Assembly (NCBI RefSeq): GCF_007197555.1
Contig: NZ_CP041614.1
Location: 3,650,001 to 3,714,000, forward strand
Source of the DNA: Shewanella psychropiezotolerans
GTDB taxonomy: Bacteria; Pseudomonadota; Gammaproteobacteria; Enterobacterales; Shewanellaceae
Direction of reading: 5' to 3'
DNA: 64,000 nt
Under the pieces are notes generated by a model, which did not search any database, was not told where the DNA came from, and was given only the letters and a program-made list of their open reading frames with translations. Positions 58,035 through 64,000 of this stretch are shown here, piece by piece; position 1 is the first letter of the stretch, and every line of letters starts with the position of its first letter. The translations under genes were made by a program, and so were the position numbers.

Positions 58035-58466
58035 TTACTTAAATTCAGTTCTAAGCTGGGCTATCTGCCTGTCAATCATAGAAACCTGAGTATCAGCTTG
58101 CTGAGTGACGGCATTCATCTCTTGCGCTAAGCTTTGTTGCCAGGTCGCACCGGCTAAATTGTTCATAGCTCTACGGCGGCTGTTTTTAAGCTCATTTAGT
58201 CGGCGATCACGTTTCTCTATTGCTTTTTTTCGCTGGAGTTCTAGAGAATAAATCTCGCGTTCAACTTGTTGATTATTAATATAGGTTTGGATATTTTGTT
58301 TATCTAATTTATGGTTATTTTCAACTACGCTGCCGACATGACTTAAATCAAGTGCTTCGGTTCCATCATCACACGGATCTGCCTGATAAACACCTTCAGA
58401 GCATTTGTAGACTTCACTAATAGCCATCTCAGGTACCAGTAAAGAAAAAAATAATAGGTATCTCAT
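58035..58466 (-). CDS. Secreted DUF4124-like protein with coiled coil
   Basis: A 143-residue protein with a signal peptide (MRYLLFFSLLVPEMAIS) followed by VYKCSEGVYQADPCDDGTEAL, which fits the DUF4124 pattern of two cysteines around a short beta hairpin. The rest is a charged helix rich in Arg, Glu and Gln (EREIYSLELQRKKAIEKRDRRLNEL) likely to be a coiled coil. It is the last gene of the leftward prophage-like block and may be a cargo gene. Function unknown. Confidence 0.7.
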   Translation of the reverse strand: MRYLLFFSLLVPEMAISEVYKCSEGVYQADPCDDGTEALDLSHVGSVVENNHKLDKQNIQTYINNQQVEREIYSLELQRKKAIEKRDRRLNELKNSRRRAMNNLAGATWQQSLAQEMNAVTQQADTQVSMIDRQIAQLRTEFK

Positions 58467-58490
58467 AAACTTCCTCCTTGAGCCTCAATC

Positions 58491-58703
58491 CTACACCTCT
58501 ATAGATGAGTGAGGCAAGTCTGCGGCCACACCTAAGATACGCCCCTCTTGCACGTAAACCCAAGTATCTATGGTGCCAGTGCCTATTGCGTTAATACTGC
58601 CGCCACTGGCGCTGCTAACAGTTAAGGTGCCATCGATATTCACTTTAGTCACCTTCATGATCTGCCTTGGGTTATTGAAGGTCTTCTTCAATTGCTTAAA
58701 CAT
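58491..58703 (-). CDS. Small protein of the prophage-like block
   Basis: A 70-residue protein: basic start MFKQLKKTFNNPRQIMKV, then a beta-rich stretch (NIDGTLTVSSASGGSINAIG). It starts 4 bp after the stop of the large tail-like gene and is probably translated with it. It resembles short beta-structured proteins that follow tail hub genes in some phages, but no family could be named. Confidence 0.55.
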   Translation of the reverse strand: MFKQLKKTFNNPRQIMKVTKVNIDGTLTVSSASGGSINAIGTGTIDTWVYVQEGRILGVAADLPHSSIEV

Positions 58704-58707
58704 ATGA

Positions 58708-60549
58708 TCACTCCAAAGACTCTATGACTGTGATAGCTTGCTCAATTGATACCTCCCCCTGTTCTGACACGTTGACGCTAATATTGACGCTATCACAAAC
58801 ACTCTTAAATAACGTGGCGCCATCACGAACACCAACCAACATTCCCACAGTTAACGGCGGAATGTCAGCCATGATAGGTAAGGCGATATTATGGATCCGC
58901 TTTTTTCCTGTGTCGGCAAGGGCCACGGTTCCCGCTATTCTGGCGGCTTGATTATCGACAATTAGCTGGGCACTGATATCTGAGGCATTAACATTACCTA
59001 AGGTACCCGCTCGCTTAACCTGACAGCTCACCCCTTGTTGTTCGCCCCGGATCCACACACTATTACAAAGTACCTGGCGCGTTTCTCTCATTGAATGAGA
59101 AAGGATCACCGCTTCATGTACTGTGATATCAGGATTGGCGCCCGACATAAGCCAAGGCACTGTGGGCCAACGTGGAACGACTGTTAAAGTCTGAGTGTCA
59201 TCATCACTCAGCACCATACAACCTACTTGCTCGGCGGCATCATTTATCGCCTCTAGCGGAGATGCTCCCGATGTAGAGTATGCCCCTGCCGGTACAGTGA
59301 AATCAGCAAGACCCGCCAGGCTAACTGACCAAGGTGAAAACTGGATCAAGTCGCTCAGTATCCCAGCAAAAGATCGACCTGTTCCATTGGTATAGCTAAC
59401 GGGTAGCTCATAGGGCGTGGCTAGTTCCGCGCTGCGACTGCGACCATTGGCAGTAAAAGTATGAGAGCCAAACAACTTGCTCTCAGCCTTTTCTTCACAA
59501 ATAAAATAAAAGTCATAGCCATTTAGGCTTAACTTCAATAGCTGGTTTTCTGCATTTTCGGCATCGATACGGCTGCTAAAGCCAATACTGACTGATTGTG
59601 AGAACTGGCCACGGCTATGGTTTAGGCTCACGCTATTGATCACTATTCGCTTGCTGTCACTCACTCTTATGCAATCGATAGTTGGTTGCATGATATAGGC
59701 TCTCCTGAGTTGTGGCTCTATGGGAACTTCAAAATCTATCGGGGGTAAACTTGGGTTTGCATTGATAAGGCCACCGCCATCATCGTACTCACACACCATA
59801 GGGGATTTAACAAAGCACAAAGCGATTGGAGATGATGAGTCAGTCCAAGGTTTAGAAAAGCGCATGCTTACTTTTCCAACGGGAAGTCTATAGTCATCGC
59901 TACATTGCCACGATGACTTATGCGGCCCCCATGTTAAATAATGAGAAACATCAATTACAGCTGAGGTATTAAAACTCAGCTCATGTTGAGCCTGTGGCTT
60001 ATCGAGTGTTTCCCATACCGGGATAAATTGAGAAGACAAGGCCGCAAAATCTAACCAAGAAAAGGCCTGACGAACCACATAGACTAAGCCTTGGCTGTAA
60101 GCTATAGCTGTCACCCGTTCTTGTATTTTAATGCCGCCCCAGGTTGTTGAAAAGCGTTTAAGGTGGGCTAAGGTACCAGACCAGACACTGGCAACGGCTA
60201 TCATGTGAACAGGCGGAATATCCCAAGCAAAACTAAAACAGTGTTGCTTGGCTCGCTCTGACAGCCAGTTAAGCCCCTTGCTCGCCTCAAGCTGAGTGCT
60301 CTTATTGCTCAGCCTCTGGTGAGACTCAGTGACAAGAGGACTCACCCACACAGCCGAAAATTGCCTGGTGATGCTATTCACTATCGGCGGCTCTGGATCT
60401 ATCCCTCCCGTAAAGCTCAACTTTATCGGGCTAGTTGCATTAGGCCAAGGGGTGTCGAACCTGAGTTTTAAATCAATACCCGAATCGAAGCGCAATGATA
60501 TTGGGCTGACTACTTCACCGTTTTGTTTAGTGATGAAACTAAGTTTCAT
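58708..60549 (-). CDS. Phage-like tail hub/tip protein (candidate)
   Basis: A 613-residue protein without signal or membrane segment. The C-terminal half has features seen in phage baseplate-hub and tail-tip proteins: SPLEAINDAAEQVGCMVLSD followed by TLTVVPRWPTVPW, and the late beta segment IALPIMADIPPLTVGMLVGV. The N-terminal half is rich in Trp and short repeats of the form LRFDTPWPNATSPIKLSF and MRFSKPWTDSSSPIALCF, which suggests two related small modules at about residues 25-50 and 225-250. The stop-start junction with the upstream gene overlaps by one base. Assignment is by pattern and context. Confidence 0.5.
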   Translation of the reverse strand: MKLSFITKQNGEVVSPISLRFDSGIDLKLRFDTPWPNATSPIKLSFTGGIDPEPPIVNSITRQFSAVWVSPLVTESHQRLSNKSTQLEASKGLNWLSERAKQHCFSFAWDIPPVHMIAVASVWSGTLAHLKRFSTTWGGIKIQERVTAIAYSQGLVYVVRQAFSWLDFAALSSQFIPVWETLDKPQAQHELSFNTSAVIDVSHYLTWGPHKSSWQCSDDYRLPVGKVSMRFSKPWTDSSSPIALCFVKSPMVCEYDDGGGLINANPSLPPIDFEVPIEPQLRRAYIMQPTIDCIRVSDSKRIVINSVSLNHSRGQFSQSVSIGFSSRIDAENAENQLLKLSLNGYDFYFICEEKAESKLFGSHTFTANGRSRSAELATPYELPVSYTNGTGRSFAGILSDLIQFSPWSVSLAGLADFTVPAGAYSTSGASPLEAINDAAEQVGCMVLSDDDTQTLTVVPRWPTVPWLMSGANPDITVHEAVILSHSMRETRQVLCNSVWIRGEQQGVSCQVKRAGTLGNVNASDISAQLIVDNQAARIAGTVALADTGKKRIHNIALPIMADIPPLTVGMLVGVRDGATLFKSVCDSVNISVNVSEQGEVSIEQAITVIESLE

Positions 60550-60887
60550 TAAATAATTACCGTGAAAGGATCTATCTCTTGCAGCTTAACGCCATCCATA
60601 CAAACAGCATTGTACTGGCCATTATCATCGAGAATAACGACGAGAATGTCATGCTTCTGAGCATATTTTTGATTGAGAACTAATTTTACTATGCCGCTTG
60701 GAGGAACAAGATGATGAAAAATTGTTTTAGCCGTATTTCGATTAATTATCATAAACCTTTCTGCATTCAAATCTGCATCCAGTTCAAATAATGCTTGCTT
60801 AAAGTTATTGCTGGTATCGACAAGAACCTGATTTAATTTGTTAATCATACCAAGACTCCATATTGACCCAAAAATTACAGCCGCCAT
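60549..60887 (-). CDS. Uncharacterised protein of the prophage-like block
   Basis: A 112-residue frame. The first methionine gives MAAVIFGSIWSLGMINKLNQVLVDTS, but this part overlaps the end of the upstream 329-residue gene by 47 bp. The likelier start is the ATG at 60848 (MINKLNQVLVDTSNNFKQAL), giving about 99 residues with an overlap of 8 bp. The protein is of mixed alpha/beta type (YAQKHDILVVILDDNGQYNAV). No family recognised. Confidence 0.55.
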   Translation of the reverse strand: MAAVIFGSIWSLGMINKLNQVLVDTSNNFKQALFELDADLNAERFMIINRNTAKTIFHHLVPPSGIVKLVLNQKYAQKHDILVVILDDNGQYNAVCMDGVKLQEIDPFTVII

Positions 60888-61830
60888 TATGACCAGAATG
60901 TATTAACCAATGCTCTTGCTCTCCAATCATTGAGGTTTGAGGCCATAATTGATCTGAATACCTTGGGGCTTGAGTTTGTATTAATCCAGGTACATGACCT
61001 CGATAAGCGGGGTGTAGAGAACTGTCACCAATTCGAGTCCCTTCCGAATCAGCATTGATCCCTGTTGTACCTGTAACTGTATAACCATCTATAGAAATTA
61101 ATGGTCTGCTATACACTCTAAATTCTGAGGGAACACCGTTTGTTGTCGTTGTTGGAGATGTGATAAATTGACTTAATAACTCCATAATCTTGCCATGATT
61201 AGTACCATTGCTCTCGTGCATAAATCCTATAACACTGACTGGACTTAGATACGCTAAACTCAAAGACCAAGAGGCCGATATTTGATCGGCGTGAGCAGCA
61301 TAAGATAGTAGTGTAAAACGATTTAAATCATTAGGCACAAACGAATCTATATCGCCGCAAAAAAATGCAACGTGGGCAGATGTCCCCATTTTCATTGTTA
61401 GCTTACTATCATAAATCGCAAACAGATAAAAACCCGCACTAGTGCCTATTAAGCACCATTTAGTTATGCGGCTATTACCACCAAAAGCAAATCGTTTACT
61501 GGCACAATTTATCGTTGTCCAATCTGGGTCATATTCAGTCAGTAGCGGTGCAGTTTGTAAATAAACAACTCCACCAACGGGATCTGCTCCCGTCTTGCAT
61601 TTTATCTGAACATAAGAACCGCTAGCCTCTGCCGATGAATTTCTAAAAACAGCCTTAAACCCATCAGGGCTCACAAATGGCATTGTCCACCCAAGAGATG
61701 CTTTAGCCCCATAACCATCAACGAGGCATTTTTTAATTATATCAATGTAATGTGATGGCTTAACTTGGCTATTTGGTAATTGTGGCGCACCGGGATCGTC
61801 CCAGCGATAAACGGTTACTGGTAATGACAT
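60841..61830 (-). CDS. Phage-like structural protein (tail-associated, candidate)
   Basis: A 329-residue protein beginning MSLPVTVYRWDDPGAPQLP, a start known in uncharacterised tail-region proteins of siphophages. It has WTMPFVSPDGFKAVFRNSS, a region of about 200 residues rich in beta and aromatic residues, and no transmembrane segment. It lies between a large beta-rich protein and the hub-like protein in a uniform leftward gene series. The role in the particle is not known. Confidence 0.55.
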   Translation of the reverse strand: MSLPVTVYRWDDPGAPQLPNSQVKPSHYIDIIKKCLVDGYGAKASLGWTMPFVSPDGFKAVFRNSSAEASGSYVQIKCKTGADPVGGVVYLQTAPLLTEYDPDWTTINCASKRFAFGGNSRITKWCLIGTSAGFYLFAIYDSKLTMKMGTSAHVAFFCGDIDSFVPNDLNRFTLLSYAAHADQISASWSLSLAYLSPVSVIGFMHESNGTNHGKIMELLSQFITSPTTTTNGVPSEFRVYSRPLISIDGYTVTGTTGINADSEGTRIGDSSLHPAYRGHVPGLIQTQAPRYSDQLWPQTSMIGEQEHWLIHSGHNGGCNFWVNMESWYD

Positions 61831-61872
61831 CGTTTTGTCCTGTATTAATTGAGGTTGTGGTTGGGGGTCGAG

Positions 61873-64000
61873 TTAGGCTTCGTTGCCGCGATAAACAAGA
61901 GTGGTTTGGTCTTTAGTGACAACGCTATGGCCAGATTCGACCACTCGTATAGGCATAATGCCGCTGCCTGCAGCAACGCTCTTAAACCTCACTGCTTCAC
62001 CTGGTACCCAACCACCGCCGAACGCCTCTTTAGGTATAGTGAGGTAAGCCTTACCCGCTAAGGGGTTTAGCGGGATGAAGTTATTGAGGGTGTCACCCGA
62101 GGCGATAAAACCGACTCGGCGACCAATAAAATTAAAGGCGGTAGCAGAGGTAAATTGGATCAGCCAATCCTCATTAATGGCGGCGTCATTAGTCACCAAT
62201 ATAGGGTAATCAATAGTATTCATTGAAGCTGTGGCCCCTGGCCCGTCAACGTCCCAGTTATCATTCCACGCGGCTAAATCTCGCACGTTCTCAATACGTG
62301 CCTGTTGATCACCAAGTATCTGTACACTCGATACTGTGGCGCCAATTGGGTAACTTCTCGATAGCGCTTTAGCTAACTGCAGTTGGCCCGACTCCACCGA
62401 TGTCACTAAGGCACGTTCGCTTAATGTATCGCTGAGAATGAATGGCGCGGTAAAGCCAGTAAAATCACTGTTTAATGTGATTACGCCAGTGGCCTTATTC
62501 ACACTGTAATGATCATCGGTACCCGTCCAAAGACTTGCCCCGAGCGAATCTGTAATATCGACAAAATCAGCATCGGCCCGGATATTAACTGTGCCACCAG
62601 GTGCAGGGGAATTTACCGCCTGAAACTGCACATGCTGAATTGATATCGTTCCCCAAGGGTGAAAGATATCAACGAGTCCTTTTTCCGGCAGTCTTAAAGG
62701 ATTGAGGTTGTAGATCTCCGGGGGCGGCAATAAGTCCACCACTTCACTAATGTCATAGCGCAAAGTGGATAACTTAACCGCTTGAGAAAAGCTGATAGCA
62801 ACAAACCGACCTGAGATAGAGCCGCTGATACTGGTACCAGTAATGACCCCGGCTTCATCACTACTCGCACTTAACAATGAACCTGTAACTGTTTCAACCT
62901 GCAGATAAAAACTAGTGAGTAAAATAGCGTTGTAAGGAATAGAAAATTGTACCCCGGTATCTGACTCACTGCCGCCGACCAGCGCATGATAACTAAGGAA
63001 GCTAAACCCTTGCTCTAGCATAAATGTGCCATCGCTATAATTTAAAATAGCAGCTCTATACTCAGAGCCATCGCCTCTACGCACGTAAAGACCATCTTCA
63101 AGCTCATAAAGTCGCTCTGAGCTAGAACCTATGGCCCAGTTAACGGTACCAGTGAGTGTTCCTCTGATAATTTCTTTCCCTGCAGGGAATATATCCGCAT
63201 GATAATAAACGGCATAACGAATACTTGAAATATAGCTAACCGTAACTGCAGTATTGATATCAGGTTTACGCGATAAGGTGGCACTAATCTCATTGTTAGC
63301 CACGGTAACGATGGCATCAGCACCATTATACAATTGGCCATTAGCGATATATTGAATCTCAGGCGTAAAATCAACGGTAGCAAGATCGCTTTGCAATACA
63401 TCGTTCACAGTAAAGAGATAAGTCTGGGCGCTTGTTGCTACTTGGGTGAGGGTTTTCTTAACGAGATCTGCACCGTTGGTACTCAGAGATAAGCCTGCAT
63501 GACTAACCGAACTGCTCACAGTAGGTAGCAAACTTTGTACTGTCTCTTCGACCCTTAATATTTGGCCTGCGCTGACCTCTGTTAACTTACTCACCCCATG
63601 ATATTTAACTTGCGAGGTGCGGGTAATCATTCTCAGCACAGTGCATTGCGATTCAGTATTAATAACTATATCACTATCGGGTGTGGCAAACGGGATACCT
63701 GGCTCAAAGGTGATCATGCCATGACTTGAATTACCACCACCTCGAGTCACTTGAGCATAATGCGTTAAGCGTGGCCAATTTCCATGTTCAGCACCGTCAT
63801 ATTCGACACTGATAGCAATAATATCCCCCACTCTAAGGCTGACATATTGAGGCTCATTACCTGAGTAATCCCAGCGAGCAAGGTTAGCGGTACTAAAGGC
63901 ATTTTGATACTGCAGAAAACCCGACATTCCCGCCCTGAGTTTTTGCCCGGCAACAACATCACTCTCGAGCATTTCACGCATATCAGACAATTTAGCGGCA
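61873..64000 (-). CDS. Large beta-rich phage-like structural protein (5' end outside window)
   Basis: At least 705 residues, with an open frame continuing to the window edge; the TTG at 63990 is not a convincing start, so the true start is beyond 64000. It is rich in beta segments and Thr/Ser/Val (VRVGDIIAISVEYDGAEHG-like text appears early), with domains separated by short linkers, and lacks cysteines for most of its length. This fits a tail or baseplate-associated protein, in order before the 329-residue protein. No enzyme motif was seen. The family was not recognised. Confidence 0.5.
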   Translation of the reverse strand, partial: AAKLSDMREMLESDVVAGQKLRAGMSGFLQYQNAFSTANLARWDYSGNEPQYVSLRVGDIIAISVEYDGAEHGNWPRLTHYAQVTRGGGNSSHGMITFEPGIPFATPDSDIVINTESQCTVLRMITRTSQVKYHGVSKLTEVSAGQILRVEETVQSLLPTVSSSVSHAGLSLSTNGADLVKKTLTQVATSAQTYLFTVNDVLQSDLATVDFTPEIQYIANGQLYNGADAIVTVANNEISATLSRKPDINTAVTVSYISSIRYAVYYHADIFPAGKEIIRGTLTGTVNWAIGSSSERLYELEDGLYVRRGDGSEYRAAILNYSDGTFMLEQGFSFLSYHALVGGSESDTGVQFSIPYNAILLTSFYLQVETVTGSLLSASSDEAGVITGTSISGSISGRFVAISFSQAVKLSTLRYDISEVVDLLPPPEIYNLNPLRLPEKGLVDIFHPWGTISIQHVQFQAVNSPAPGGTVNIRADADFVDITDSLGASLWTGTDDHYSVNKATGVITLNSDFTGFTAPFILSDTLSERALVTSVESGQLQLAKALSRSYPIGATVSSVQILGDQQARIENVRDLAAWNDNWDVDGPGATASMNTIDYPILVTNDAAINEDWLIQFTSATAFNFIGRRVGFIASGDTLNNFIPLNPLAGKAYLTIPKEAFGGGWVPGEAVRFKSVAAGSGIMPIRVVESGHSVVTKDQTTLVYRGNEA

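Overview
The window looks like a Shewanella chromosome (marine gammaproteobacterium). The basis is the complete hisGDCBHAF(IE) operon behind a His-rich leader, the long-form PurC, a DUF3802 protein, the order pheS-pheT-ihfA, the order speA-speD-speB-pdxH, and abundant c-di-GMP and chemotaxis genes. No rRNA, tRNA or CRISPR array was seen.

Layout. 1-7.9 kb: 5' end of a membrane sensor, the YoaA helicase, an HD-GYP protein, a cysteine-catabolism cluster (RidA, CyuA-type desulfidase, YheO-type regulator) and a divergent azlCD exporter. 8.4-16.2 kb: attenuator-controlled histidine operon. 16.3-24.9 kb: two periplasmic binding proteins, purC, a SulP transporter with a universal stress protein, a GNAT enzyme, lpxM and ihfA. 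24.9-34.5 kb: pheST, a chemoreceptor, a large sensor kinase-like protein, a duplicated retropepsin-like protein and a SpoIIAA-like protein. 34.5-47.1 kb: small proteins, YceI, the polyamine/PLP operon, cvfB, yceH, an ABC-2 transporter, a cold-shock protein and rlmA.

From about 47.2 kb the sequence becomes AT-rich and accessory: small secreted proteins, long gene-poor DNA, an IS110 remnant, two solitary genes that resemble defence-associated families, an intact IS1202-like insertion sequence (52884-54628) with an exact 18-bp target duplication, and an overlapping ATPase/acidic-motif gene pair (54964-57732) that is the best candidate for an unfamiliar anti-phage system. A 43-bp perfect palindrome separates this pair from a prophage-like tail gene block that runs off the right edge.

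A cross-cutting observation: six genes (hisG, hisB, the 30.3-kb sensor, pdxH and both genes of the 55-57.7 kb pair) are each broken by what looks like loss of exactly one base in a run of G or C. Restoring one base gives the expected full-length protein in the four cases where the family is known. Several of these genes are normally needed for prototrophy, so homopolymer sequencing error is the simplest explanation, although real decay cannot be excluded from one sequence.
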